Shown here: in pieces, positions 1 to 11,120 of the stretch
How the letters are laid out: every line of letters starts with the position of its first letter
Numbering within the stretch: position 1 is the first letter of the stretch
Assembly: GCA_963675135.1 (NCBI GenBank)
Contig: OY776129.1
Coordinates: forward strand, 49,674,141-49,738,140
Direction: 5' to 3'
Length of the DNA: 64,000 bases
From: Galeopsis tetrahit
Lineage: Eukaryota; Streptophyta; Magnoliopsida; Lamiales; Lamiaceae
The notes under the pieces: model-generated
Told to the model about the DNA's origin: nothing
What the model saw: the letters and a program-made list of their open reading frames with translations, nothing else
Database searches by the model: none
Position numbers and translations under genes: made by a program

Positions 1-84
1 CATCATGTTCCTGCACATAATCACTTATAATGTTCAGCCCTCCCCCTGTCTTGTATCAACCTGTTCAATTGTTACCATAACCTG

Positions 85-330
85 TTTAGATGTCATAAAG
101 AATATCCATACGTTCATCAGCATCAGGAACTACAACATCTGGTTCAACAGTCTCTTCATGAATAGCATCAGGTACACAATCAGCTTCTGGTACATCTTCA
201 TGGAGCTCTTCACTTCGAACCCCAGAAGTTGATGGTGTTTCTCCCCCTGTGGTAGTAGAAAGAGTCTCTAACCATTGGACTTTAAGGAACTGAAGTCCAT
301 CAATAGAGTCCTGTAAACATTGCAGTTGAA
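85..330 (-). pseudogene. C-terminal tail of the extra (env-like) ORF of the Sirevirus-like element
   Basis: On the minus strand one frame stays open from about base 330 to a TAA stop at 85-87. It encodes an acidic tail rich in Glu, Asp, Val and Pro, including EELHEDVPEADCVPDAIHEE and ending in DERMDILYDI. A polypurine run (complement of 38-50) follows within 50 bases of the stop, as expected near the 3' end of such an element. The position after pol suggests the env-like third ORF of Sireviruses, but I recognise no specific domain, so the function is unassigned. Confidence 0.45.
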
Positions 331-1216
331 GTATAATAAAAGATCAAGAAACAGAAAAAAAAATTTGACCAATGTGACCACCAATGTGTTTCACATTCGA
401 TGTAGCATTTCTCTGTTCAGGTCTTGCTGGAGCTGGTCGAACTGGAATAAGAGCATCTCTGTGATCAGAACCATCTGAATTTTGTAACAAATCAAATCAA
501 CAATCCTTTCACCAAGTAACAGAGTAGGTGAGATAGTCATCAAGGGTACCTTGCCTCTAAAAACCTCAGTTTCCTTAGGTTTAAAAATTCATGCCTCTTG
601 AGGTATGAACATATCAGCAAATGGTAAGGTAAAATCCCTTTATAATAAATATCACAATAAACTGTATGTGGTGAAAATAATTAAATTCAGATTGAAATTC
701 TTCAACACAATCATCTTATACAACAATATAGCTTAATCCTTAATCACCGTAGTGGAATTTGTATAGGGTAACCAATTGTAGACAATCAATTTATGAAGTA
801 CAAAGTATAGAGATGTGAGATCTTTAACAAGCATAACATTTTTCCACCTAGTTAATCTACCCCAAGTTACAGAAGTAGCAACCAAGTTTCAAATCAAGTT
901 CATCTTCATCAATCACAGGCTCTATCTCTAAGAGATCATTAATCAATTCCGGAGTAAATAGAACCGATCTCCCCCTAAATTGTACATTCCCATATCATTT
1001 AGAGCTACGTCTACCCATACTCTTCCTAAGACAAGCATAAGGTATATATACCCAGTCAAACACAAAAGTATCACTCAAAGTTATTGTTTTCAACAATTTC
1101 CTTTTAATCAGAAATTGTATCAACCCTTTACTCTCAAAATCAGCAATCTTAACTCTTCTTTCCATTAACAACTTTCATCTAGATAGTTTAGTTATTTTAG
1201 CAACTAACCTATCAGT

Positions 1217-1513
1217 CTAAAAATTATTATCAGGATAAGAATTACCTCCTTCAGAATTTGTTTTCTCGGCTGATTCAGAGTCTTTACTACTGCTCTTCTC
1301 AGAATCATCACTACTACTGTCATCAGGGTCTGGTGTTACGACACTTGCTTCAGCATTTGATGCAGCATTCTTCCTCAAAGTCTTCTTAATCTCATACACA
1401 ATGGGATTATCTTCTGGATCAGAATTTTCAATTCCTTTGGGCAAGTCTCGTTCAGCAACAACCTTCTTTCTCTTTGGATCATACTTCCTTTTGACTTGTT
1501 TCTCAGTAACCAT
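1217..1513 (-). pseudogene. Lys-rich/acidic reading frame in the extra ORF region of the Sirevirus-like element
   Basis: This 98-residue frame begins with a basic stretch (VKRKYDPKRKKVVAERDLPK), passes through a Pro/Asp-rich part and ends in a Ser/Asp/Glu-rich tail. The basic-then-acidic layout looks like real, low-complexity coding sequence rather than chance. It lies between the RNase H remnant and the tail ORF at 85-330, so it is probably a piece of the same extra ORF, now split by stops. It is not a known family to me. Confidence 0.4.
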
Positions 1514-1972
1514 ATTTTCTTCCTCCGATTAAGAAATAACTTGAATCGATTCATCAGCAACACTAGTTTCTTTCTTCTTTCTCCTCAGTGAGTTAGAGTA
1601 ACCAACTTGTAAGCACATAGCCGGATCTCCTTCGTTGAACAGGGCTCCTCTTTCTCAACATTCTTCCCAAATGCAATCTATTAAGATTCATCAGTATTAG
1701 AAAGATAAGAGTTAGTTTAACCTGAGTTAGCATTTGCGTCAGTCTCCTTCATTTGAGCGTCCTCAAAATCGGATGTCTCAGCATTTGCAAACACATTCTG
1801 CTCAGCAACAGGAAAATCGTCAATTTCCTTTTCAATCTCCCCCATAGAGGAAGCACTCGAGGCAATTGCCTCTGTTTCAGTATTAGGACTTGAAAATTGG
1901 GGCTTTTATGAGGTGAACGAATCAAGTGTAGTGGTGAGTTTTTCGGTTTTCAGTAGTGAGAAATGTCTATGG

Positions 1973-2252
1973 TCATATTTCCAACAGTAGAAACAGATTC
2001 TCAGAATTCACATTCGATTGAGACATATTCTCAACAGCTTGGTTCAGCTCGTTAAGGGTCGTATCGAGTGGAATGTGAACAGTTGTAGGAATGGGTGTAA
2101 CTGGAGTTGTTTGGGTAAGTGTTTCAGCTTTTCTTGTAGCAGTTGGTGAGTTTTGGTGTGAAGCGGCCGTGAAAGCGAAACTATTAAGATTGGAGAAAGA
2201 TGGAGATGACGGTTTCGTGGGAGTTTGAGTGTGGTGAGGTAGTTGCTTTGTT
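1973..2252 (-). pseudogene. N-terminal part of the extra ORF of the Sirevirus-like element
   Basis: Reading by eye, one minus-strand frame is open for about 93 codons from about 2252 to a TGA at 1973-1975. It is rich in Thr, Pro and Ser (for example TTPVTPIPTTVHIPLD), then turns helix-prone (TLNELNQAVENMSQ). A competing frame at 2044-2310 begins with ATG but looks less protein-like. Together with 1217-1513 and 85-330 it outlines a broken extra ORF of about 2 kb downstream of pol. Confidence 0.35.
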
Positions 2253-2824
2253 TCCTGTCATTTAAGCACCAAGAAATCGAAAAGATAATCACAATAATCG
2301 AGACAAACAAGGCTTTAGCAAATCTTAAAACGCAATACTCAAATCACTCGAAAAAATGCAATGCTTAGTATATCATGTTATGAGAAGTATATAGGAGAGA
2401 ATGCATAGTTGGAAGTAATACGTATAAAAATAAAAACTAACTAAGGAAGATTAATTCTAGAAGAAATTCGATAATACTCCATAAACTTAGCCACAAAAAT
2501 AAATCATGGGTAAGTAGTGGGTAAAATCATAATTAAATAATTAATTAAATTAAGAACAATCTAGAATATTTAACATTTAAATGTGTATAACCTGAAAATA
2601 AACCAAAGACGTGGGTTAGTATAATCAGAATAAATGAAATAAATTTCCACAAATAATCAAATAATTACTACTTATAAAAATATAATCGAATCATCTAATG
2701 CTATGCTCAAAACTGTTACATACACCTCAACACGGTTTTTACATGAATTTACTTCATTTGTGTTGCACCATTTTTTCTTTTCATTTCGTGTTGTAGCACC
2801 TAGTTCATATTGATCCATTTTTCT

Positions 2825-2965
2825 AGAAGAGTGCATCGTAGTAGCGAACTTCGTGCCCCATAATTACTCAATGGATTATGAACATGTTGATGTATTTTAT
2901 TAATCACCTTTTGAAAAGAAGGCATCGTAGTAGTCAACTCCGTGCTCCATAGTTACTCAGTGATT
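2825..2965. repeat. Imperfect two-copy tandem repeat, about 90-95 bp unit
   Basis: Two adjacent stretches share GCATCGTAGTAG, then AACTYCGTGC, CCATA and TTACTCARTG in the same order, at about 2832-2872 and 2926-2965. The duplication lies in the spacer between the RNase H remnant and the extra ORF of the Sirevirus-like element. Confidence 0.5.
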
Positions 2966-3189
2966 AACTACATCTTTTAGTATGCTAACAACATTCTATT
3001 TATATGCATTTGAGAGGTGTAAGACATGTTTATTTTTGCACAACAAATTTTAGATTCAAGAATATTTTACAAAGGAATTATTCAACGAAAATAGGAAATA
3101 AATTAAATCTATAACAACTATACAACCTTATGATGTCCCAAATGCTACAACATTTGTAACACCATCCATCTAGGATTATTCAGATACTA

Positions 3190-3480
3190 CACATACCAAG
3201 AGATTTTCTCAAAGATAAGAATGTCTCAAGGTCAAAACCTTAGTAAATAAATCAGCATTATGATTTTCAGAAGGTACGTATTCCAACCTTACTATGTTCT
3301 TCTCCACTAAATCTCTCATAAAATAATGCCTAATGCAAATGTGTTTAGTGAGTGAGTGTTGTACTGAATTTTTAGAAATGTTTATGCACTCATATTATCA
3401 CAGAAAATTGAAAGGATATCAATTTCAATTTCATAGGCATGAAACATCTTGCTTAACTACAAGATTGTTTCCCATGTTGA
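3190..3480 (-). pseudogene. Copia RNase H remnant
   Basis: On the minus strand this segment corresponds to the end of a Ty1-copia RNase H domain: a region encoding a KHICIRHYFMRDL-like stretch followed by VRLEYVPSENHNADLFTK-like sequence just before the end of pol, interrupted by stops and small indels. It follows the reverse transcriptase remnant in the expected order. It is non-functional. Confidence 0.6.
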
Positions 3481-3949
3481 AACATCCTCTACTCTTACTC
3501 TTTTTGTCATCTATATCTCATGCTCAATCCGCATCACTGTATCCAATCAAAGTGTTGTTGGTGTCCTTAGTATACCAAATCCCAAGTTCACTTGTACCTG
3601 CATCATACTTGATAATTCTTTTCAAAACATTCAGGTGAGATTCCTTTGGATAATATTGGTAACTAGCACAAACAAAAAACACTGTACATTATATCTGGTC
3701 TAATAGAGGTTAGATAAAGTAAGACTTCTTATCATAGATCTATACAATGTTGGATCAACATCCTTTCCAGCATTGTCTTTGCAAAGTTTCAAAGTAGATC
3801 TCATAGAAGTTTTCATTACTTTTTAACTTTCAAAATCAAACCTTTTAACCAAGTTCTTAGCATACTTACCTTGAGAGAAGAATATATCATCCTTACATTG
3901 CTTGATTTGAAGACCTAAAAAATAATTCAAGTCTCCAACCATACTCATC

Positions 3950-4640
3950 TCAAATGTTGCAGTCATTGCTTTAAATTGGTTAACATTTCATCACAAGTTA
4001 AACCAAACACAATGTCATCAACATATATTTGAGCAATAAGTAAATCTTCTCCAGTGTGCTTAATGAACACAGTTATATCGGCTTCTCCTCTAACAAAAAT
4101 GATCAGGTTATTGCGGATCTTCAAATCCTTTAAGTTGTTCAACTTAATGTTTCTTCATTCAAAATGCAATTTAGAAATGCAGCATATACATCCATTTGAT
4201 GAAGTTTAATGTCAATAAAACATGCCATTGCTAGCAATAATCTAATAGATTCTATCCTAGCAACGTGTGCAAAAGTTTCATCAAAATCAATAACCTCAAC
4301 TTGAGTGTATGTTTGTGCAACTAATCTAGTCTCATTCCTAAGAAATGTTATCAAACTCATCAGTTTTATTCTTAAAAATCAACTTTGTTCCAATGACATT
4401 AGTATGACTAGGTCTTAGAACAAATGTCCATACATCATTTCTTTCAAACTGATTAAGTTCCTCATGCATAACATTAATCCAATTTTCATCAGTCAATGCT
4501 TCATTCACATTTTTAGGTTCAATTTCAGAATAGTAACACTCTGCATTCACAACATTGCAAATAGAAGACATGCATATTGTTCTTACCACATCTACCTTAT
4601 TTATCTTACTTTTCCTCTTGTTTGCACACTGTAGCATCAC
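3950..4640 (-). pseudogene. Copia reverse transcriptase remnant (RVT_2 type)
   Basis: Two overlapping minus-strand frames (4338-4640 and 4139-4360) give the typical start of a copia reverse transcriptase: NVNEALTDENWINVMHEELN with ERNDVW, then RLVAQTYTQVEVIDFDETFA and IRLLLAMACFIDIKLHQMDV. The frames are shifted against each other near 4340-4360, and stops follow further on. This is a clear fragment of the RT N-terminal half and is not functional. Confidence 0.8.
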
Positions 4641-5089
4641 CTATGATTTGGTCTGAAGGATGACTTTTATCAATCCTTGAAGAAATATTCCTTTTGGGAA
4701 CATACTGATTATTCTGTGTAGATTCTGTTGAACTTTCTGTCGATGTTGTTCCAGATGTTGTAACATTCGGAGCAACATTTTCAGTTCTCAGAGAATCTCC
4801 AGATTTTTCAGTAACCTCTGAAACATCTTCTTCTTCATTTCCATCTGTAAGACCTGCTTAACTTTCTGGCATGGTCCATATACAGTGGTACTCTGAAACT
4901 TCTGTTTTGGTAATCCTTTTCACTGCATCGACTTTGATTAGTCTCTTCACTAATGTATAATATATGCATGTCCCAATTTTTGATGCAATAAGATATTTTC
5001 ATCATTCTTTGACAAATTACACACATTTGTTCCAATAAGATAACAATTATCTACTGCCCTAGACAATCTTCATCTTTATTAAGAACATA

Positions 5090-5480
5090 CACATGATTCT
5101 TTGTCAAATTTTACATGCAAATTATCATCACAAAGTTGACTAATACTAATTAAATCAGCAAGCAAGCCATCAAAATGTAAAACATTTTTTAAGCTCAGGA
5201 AAACCTTCAACATTTAAATTTCCTTTTGAAACCACCACCATATGTAATATTACCATTACCACCATTCAAGGTCACATAATCAGATAAGTAGTCAATTTGC
5301 ACTGTCATATGTCTAGAACAACCACTATAAAAATACCATTAACCAAGTAAACATGCTTTCAAGGAAGTGTGAACAACATTACAAGTAACATCAGATTTCC
5401 ATGCAGATTTTAGAAAATGTTTCATAGGATGTGACATCTTTTTAGGTAACATTTTCTCATATCTCAGATCATCAACCAAT
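5090..5480 (-). pseudogene. Copia protease/integrase-side remnant
   Basis: On the minus strand the region near 5220-5300 encodes a Gly/Asn-rich GGNGNITYGGG-like stretch that resembles the conserved turn between the protease and the pre-integrase domain of copia elements. The surrounding sequence has several stops. The assignment rests on this short motif and on its position between gag and RT. Confidence 0.4.
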
Positions 5481-5879
5481 TTCATGCAGTAAGGACAAAT
5501 ATGATCAATTTTCAAAAAATAATGACATACAAACTTCTTTCAGTATTTTTGACTTTATGAGAATCTGTTTGTGCAGATGTTACAACAAATGTTTTAACAT
5601 TTGCCTTCACAAATTTCACAGTATTTTCAAAATTCTTAGAAATAGAAGCAGTTTAACCATCATAACGTATACCACAATTACTAGATTTACCAATAGCTAT
5701 AACATATATCAGAAGCACTCATAGAAAATTTTATGAAACTTAAAGTAGAGGTGATCAATTTCTCCTTCAGTTTACAAACTTCAAAAATCTTTTCTGCAAT
5801 GTATGACTTCTAGCTTGGTAATTGCCTCTTTCAGATTCACATTCTCAAAGAATTAAGAGTGAGTTTCTGAGAGTTACAA

Positions 5880-6370
5880 TTATCTAACAACTTTTGGTAT
5901 TTAGAATCATCAATCCTTATGCCTACATCATCAACAAACCCATTAAAACAATTCAAATTTGGGTGACTTTGTTTTGATGTTACCATAAATGTTATGACAT
6001 TAGGTGCAACATCAGAATCTGTATCATCCAGATCATCATCTAAACAATCATCATAATCAATCTTGGTATGAAAAACGAATTCAACATCTTTTGATTCATC
6101 AAATTCATCATCTGATTCATCATTTAAGGTAGTACTAAAATTCAGTTTTTGCTTAAGTCTAATATTGGCACATTAATTTTCATAATGACCATATTCAAAA
6201 TATGCATTGAACTGATTTTCTATATTAAAGATCATACCTTGGTTTACCTTCACTTTTTGATAACCTTGGTTGAAATTGACTTTTCCTTCTTTCTGGTGGG
6301 GTGTTGATGTGTTGATTTGGATCTTTGGTACATCATAACCTGTAAGTACACAGTCCTCCAAACACATTCA
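5880..6370 (-). pseudogene. Gag C-terminal remnant with degenerate zinc knuckle
   Basis: The minus-strand frame at 6173-6367 ends in FNAYFEYGHYEN, which looks like a CCHC zinc knuckle that has lost cysteines. Beyond the stop the same reading continues with an acidic stretch rich in Asp and Ser. Only about 160 bases lie between the start of this frame and the primer-binding site, so most of the N-terminal gag is missing, apparently by deletion. Confidence 0.45.
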
Positions 6371-6525
6371 TCTTTCGACTTGATATACATGCACAACTTA
6401 GGCTTTAAAATATGAATAATATTTTCGGGTGCCTAAGTGCAGTGGATATGTGATGTGTTTCCATTGCTAACATAAACTAAAACACACTTAAAACAAAGAT
6501 CTAGACCTAGTGTCGTCAGGTATTG

Positions 6526-6537
6526 GCTCTGATACCA
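6526..6537 (-). promoter_or_regulatory. Primer-binding site for initiator tRNA-Met
   Basis: The complement reads TGGTATCAGAGC, the standard PBS of plant Ty1-copia elements, which pairs with the 3' end of initiator tRNA-Met. It sits two bases from the inferred LTR edge at 6540 (TGAAAGTGTG on the plus strand), which fixes the element's orientation as minus. Confidence 0.85.
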
Positions 6538-6539
6538 AC

Positions 6540-7656
6540 TGAAAGTGTGTGTGGATGGTATTACTAGTGTTTAAGTGAAAAACAGAACAATGTTACACTG
6601 GATGTTAAGACAAATGGTGTAACATTAATTCAAACAGAATATCAGAAAAGACAGACACAACGGAAGACTAAAACACTAAAAATAAACTGAACACAAGTAA
6701 AACAAGACTGATGCTACACTCAATGTTAGAACACTCAATGTAACACTGACTCGATTACAGAATATCAGAATACGAATAGCGGAAGACTTTAAAGAATGAA
6801 AAACACAAAGACACAGAATTAACTTTTTAACATAGATTTTAATTTAAAATCTATGCGAGCCTCATGGCGAAACTTTCACTAATAATTATGTGAATACAAA
6901 TGGTGTGTGAACAAATATTCACAACGGAAATAAGACTCGATAAAGTATCTAGTCTAAAGACGGCTTAAGTGTAAAAATTACACTACCAAAAACTAATCTA
7001 ACTCTATGATCTATCTATCAAAGAAGTATAGAAAAGTCTATGTTGTACAGGAAGTTGGGATACTTCGGCACAACGACATGAACATGCCAATGACAATTAA
7101 TTCCTAACATGATGAACACTAGTTTAGTAATTAAAGAATGGCACTTCGTAAAATATGTGACTCTCGGATCTGATGTGTATTTCTTCATGTTGTACGAGAA
7201 TCTGATGAAGAAGAAATAATAATTACGATAATGTCTAAGTAGGACGAACACTTCACATAGACATTATGTGATTACTCTTAATTCTCCATGCTGAATAATG
7301 AAGACTTCCTTGAGTATTTATAGAGGTAAAAACGAATTCTAGAAGCTTCATAATCCATATCCTATTTTTTAGGATCTCATCCCTTCTTTTTAGCCCACTC
7401 TTCATTCCAATAAATTCTAGCACCTTCCAGCCTATTCTGGACGTTTTCAAAGGCAACCGCATGATCTACATACTTCTGCAAGCTTCCAGATCCTTCCAGT
7501 CTGGAACTGTGTAGAATGTTCTAGATCTTCAACCTGCGATGTTACAACATCCAAAGCAGCATCAACTAGAAAACAGAATTTAAACTTAGACAAAATAAGA
7601 AAGGTCGAATTAAGATGTTGCTGTGAATGTTAAGACATTTAAGAGTAACAACATCT
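6540..7656 (-). repeat. 5' LTR of the Sirevirus-like element
   Basis: The LTR begins at TG next to the PBS and runs for roughly 1.1 kb. The outer end is not fixed: candidate CA ends lie at about 7656 and within the next 15 bases. Short frames at 7018-7251 and 7253-7462 inside it have no coding character. The length suits Sireviruses, whose LTRs are often about 1 kb. Confidence 0.55.
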
Positions 7657-7671
7657 ACATTATTATTCTCA

Positions 7672-10320
7672 CAATCTTAATATCAATATAGTGAAAATAT
7701 ACGTCTTTTTATTTTCTTTTTCACATTTTATCATCATTCTCTTTCTTAAGTCTTTTTTGGAAATGGATTGTTTCATCCGCATAGGGATAAGTCATCCATC
7801 CCTCCTTCCATCTAAGTGTCAGTATGTTTATTTGTTTTAGTTAGTAATACATTTTTATTAATGTAGTAAGATATTTGTATCATGTAATAACATATTTTAG
7901 TTATTGAGTGTCATGTGCACATCAATTTTTTTTTTACCTTATGAACCACATTGTGTTACCTTATTTCTTAATGTGTTGCACATATTTTAGTTATCGATGA
8001 CTTGATCTCGTTCTTTGTAAGCGTTTTTTGATAAGTTGAAAGAGAAGAATACATAATTATTCATTTTGATTTAAATACTTGATTGTCACATGAGATTTTG
8101 ATATTTTCCAAACATAATGCATATATATTGCATGTGCAATGTTACATATAAGCTTAATTCATTTTTAAATAGTCTTACATAGTTACACGTGATCATCTCG
8201 TATATCTCATTTCATAAGATTAAACTTCATTTAATCAACACTTGACTAAATTACGTGAGGTCCAGAGGGGGCACTGGCCCCCAAGTTTTTTTTTGTTTTT
8301 TTATTATATATATTTAGTTGCTATTTTTTTAAAAAATTAATACTTTTAAAATTTATTAGTCTACAAATCCGGGAATATATAATAATTATTAAATTTTAAT
8401 GATAGAAGATAATTATTAAATTATTAATTACTTAAATTATTTAAATATATTATCTAAATTTTTGTTCCTGAGCATTTAAGTATTATTGAAATTTTTTTAG
8501 AAGGTTAGTGTGGTGTGTTTTCAAGTTTTTTCATTTATATTTATAAATGATATGTATAAATTATAAGGGTGTCTAGTAATATTTTAATATATATTTTAAA
8601 ATATTCATCGTTCAACTAATAAAATACTTTTAAATTAAAATTGAATTAATGATGAAGATTATATCATTATTAAAGAAAGAAAATTATTTTTTATGATATA
8701 AATGTCACAATTTCACCGAAGCCGAAGCAATTAAATTTTTCTAAAATATAACGTAAGTCGATAGGTTTAATTTAAAATGATGAAATGAAATATATTCATA
8801 ATTTTATATTGTTTTTTATATGTACAATCACCTTTCAGCTGTAATTGATCAATTTTGCATTTTGATCTTCTCAATTAAAGTGATTTATTTTCTAAAATGT
8901 CAAACATGTCACTATCTCTCTATCTTTTCTCTTTTTTATCTCTTACTATGTTGTTTATCATTTTTCATCAACTTAATATCATTTTAATGTTATATTTTTT
9001 TAAAATTTATGTAAAAAAAGATTGATCAATTACAAAAGGACATATAAATTATTATTGTATTTAGTCTTTATATTAATGTTAATCGAAACCCTATCCAAAT
9101 TTTCTGTCTCACTGTGTAGCATATTAGTCAAAAACTGAAAAGTGGTTATATTTAAAGTGAAAAAATGTTAATGAATCTCATTGATGCGCATATTAGTCAA
9201 AAATTGAAAAGTGGTTATATTTAAAGTGGAAAAAATGTTAATTTATCAATTCAAAGTTATAGGTTTACAAGCGTAATATATTTTTTATTGGTATTTTGTA
9301 TATTAACTTCTATTAATCTGTATTTTTAAGACATGCGCTAAGTTATGTGAACATGTTTAAATTTATGGGGTGAGTTGTTGGTATACAAATGCATTTACTA
9401 CATTTTTAATTCGTCCAGAGAGAATTAATCGTATTGAAACCCTAATTAGGAGACATTAATTACTTGAATGAATGATTATTTAGTAGTTTGTAAATATTAT
9501 GAAGGAGTCTTATTACCGAGTTTGGTAACACCTTACGTAAGGCTATAGACTATAGTACCCAAAGGAAAACGTTTACCATCCTAGCATCTTGATGCCCTTA
9601 GTAAATTCAAATTGAAGCATAAACACGATATAAATAATCTCACTCAATTTCACTAGGTAGAGAACACCCGAAGCATTTTCCACCCTTGCACTTCTTCGAA
9701 TTTAGATTCGTAGTTGTTCTTACTTTTAATTGTCATTTCCTATTAGTAGTTAATTTACTTACTAGCATTGTGTTAGATTAATTTATTTTCTTTGATTGTC
9801 CTTTAGCTTTATTTCAATTGCTCCTGAAACCGTAGCTACATTAGGTATAACGACGTACAACTCTAAGGATTTATTTTGCACTAGTTCACCTCCCATGGTT
9901 TGATACTATTTGATTGAAATATTTACGTGTATACTATTACGATCCCTTGTACTTGAGGGGAAGTAATTAGTAAAATTAATTTGCTAAAATAGTAAATTAG
10001 GTCAATAATATATTAATTGTTAATATGTTGTAAAGATTGGAGGAAGAGTGGGAAACAACTTGGTTAATGACGGTTGTTAGGATAAGTCGCTTCAAACCTG
10101 ATTTTTTAGTTTGCAAAACTTGTGTAAATTGTTTTCATTAGGGAAAATTTTATGAATTTAGTTGTGGGCTCAACTGTGGATTTTCCTTACTTATTTCTAA
10201 CTGCATATTTAATTTTATGTGTTTTTTTTTTCGTGTTCTAAGCTATTGTATTATGTATTTGTTTCGTTGCTGGGATATGAGGTGTGATGTCGAGAGAATC
10301 TAGTAAGAGAAAATTTATTG
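7672..10320. other. AT-rich intergenic sequence, no gene seen
   Basis: There is no coding sequence here and no long open frame. Small items are a palindromic GC patch (GGGGGCACTGGCCCCC, about 8268-8283) that may be an old transposon boundary, and the short duplication listed separately at 9120-9240. Confidence 0.6.
9120..9241. repeat. Two-copy tandem repeat, 69-bp spacing
   Basis: The stretch CATATTAGTCAAAAAYTGAA and the following GTGGTTATATTTAAAGTG occur at 9120 and again at 9189, nearly identical. It is a simple local duplication. Confidence 0.85.
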
Positions 10321-10325
10321 AAAAA

Positions 10326-10502
10326 ATGCAACTTAATATTACTGAAAAGTGAAATACTATATTATTGAAGCATGTCATATACTCCGTACTATAATTGATA
10401 AGTGAACTTAATATTACTGAAAAATGTTACTCACAACTGAAAATGGAAACACAATATTACTGAAAAATACTATTCACTATAACGAAAAAGTGTAACACAA
10501 TA
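10326..10502. repeat. Degenerate ACTGAAAAGTG minisatellite (locus 1)
   Basis: Short imperfect repeats of TATTACTGAAAARTG occur about five times. The same motif family appears, on one strand or the other, at 11836-12298, 57640-58066 and 62430-62690. Confidence 0.6.
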
Positions 10503-10770
10503 CTCCTTCCGTTCCGGAATAACATTCACTTGTAGGGAGACACACAAATTAAAAAAAAACGAAGTTGACTTATGTATATGTGTGATCCAAAAGTAATGAC
10601 ATTTTGAAAATTGCAACATAATATTATTTAAAAGTGTTTTTCATTTTGAGACTTTAAAATTTATTAAACTTAAAATCTCATGTTCAAAACTGTACACACA
10701 ATTCTTTACGTTCAATATGTATATGATTTAAAATGAATATAATATGATGTGTGAGATTAATACACAACAA

Positions 10771-10851
10771 GTTGATATGGCCGAGTTGGTCTAAGGCGCC
10801 AGATTAAGGTTCTGGTCCGAAAGGGCGTGGGTTCGAATCCCACTGTCAACA
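10771..10851 (+). tRNA. tRNA-Leu, anticodon AAG
   Basis: All parts of a class II plant tRNA-Leu are visible. The acceptor stem is GTTGATA (10771-10777) paired with TGTCAAC (10844-10850), with one T:G wobble and discriminator A at 10851. The anticodon stem CCAGA/TCTGG (10799-10803, 10811-10815) holds the loop TTAAGGT with anticodon AAG at 10806-10808, reading CUU. A variable arm follows, and the T-arm contains GGTTCGAATCC. There is no intron and CCA is not encoded. CAA triplets lie just upstream, as is common in plant tRNA genes, and a TTTTT terminator begins 8 bases after the gene. The gene looks functional. Confidence 0.95.
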
Positions 10852-11120
10852 AATTTACTTTTTGAACTTTCCTAATAAGTTTTGTTAATTACCAATTTAC
10901 CACCGAATTATTTCGAATCCCATTTTTGAACTTCCCTTATAAGTTTTGTTAAATACCAATTTACCACCGAATTATTTCGAATCCCATTTTTGAACTTCCC
11001 TTATAAGTTTTGTTAAATACCAATTTACCACCGAATTATTTCTAATCCCACTGTCAACAAATTTAATTTTTGAACTTTCCATCATAAGTTTTGTTAATTA
11101 CCAATTTACTACCGAATTAT
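10833..11120 (+). repeat. Four-copy tandem repeat that includes the tRNA-Leu 3' end
   Basis: Units start at TCGAATCC inside the tRNA T-loop at 10833 and again at 10913, 10977 and 11041 (TCTAATCC). The first and last units are about 80 bp and contain the tRNA 3' acceptor sequence CTGTCAACAAATTTA. The two middle units are 64 bp and lack precisely that 16-base piece. The remainder (TTTTTGAACTTTCC, AAGTTTTGTTAA, ACCAATTTACYACCGAATTA) is nearly identical in all four. The last copy is therefore a detached tRNA 3' half followed by the same flank. Confidence 0.9.
10859..10863 (+). terminator. Pol III terminator of tRNA-Leu
   Basis: A run of five T residues, 8 bases after the last tRNA base, is the usual RNA polymerase III stop signal. 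Confidence 0.8.

Larger units (their letters stand above)
38..1843 (-). promoter_or_regulatory. Four polypurine-tract-like sites (GGGGGAGA type) of the Sirevirus-like element
   Basis: On the minus strand, runs of GGGGGAG occur at 38-50, 240-249, 968-976 and 1836-1843. Polypurine tracts prime plus-strand DNA synthesis in LTR retrotransposons, and multiple copies between pol and the 3' LTR are a published trait of Sireviruses. The match is to the motif only; priming activity is inferred. Confidence 0.45.
1..7656 (-). mobile_element. Decayed Sirevirus-like Ty1-copia retrotransposon, 3' end outside window
   Basis: Read on the minus strand this stretch shows, in order, a long LTR, a primer-binding site matching initiator tRNA-Met, a gag zinc-knuckle remnant, integrase-side, reverse transcriptase and RNase H remnants of copia order, and then about 3 kb of extra sequence with an acidic reading frame and several GGGGGAGA tracts. 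A long LTR, an additional ORF after pol and multiple polypurine tracts are known traits of the Sirevirus lineage. All coding parts carry stops or frameshifts. The 3' LTR is not recognisable in the window and probably lies left of base 1. The right boundary is approximate, because no second LTR is available to define it. Confidence 0.72.

Noticed and set aside
11041..11060. Second tRNA gene at the last repeat copy
   Set aside because: Only the T-loop and acceptor 3' part are present; D-arm and anticodon arm are missing.
10833..11120. CRISPR-like regular repeats
   Set aside because: The units are contiguous tandem copies with no unique spacers, and this is a plant nuclear sequence.
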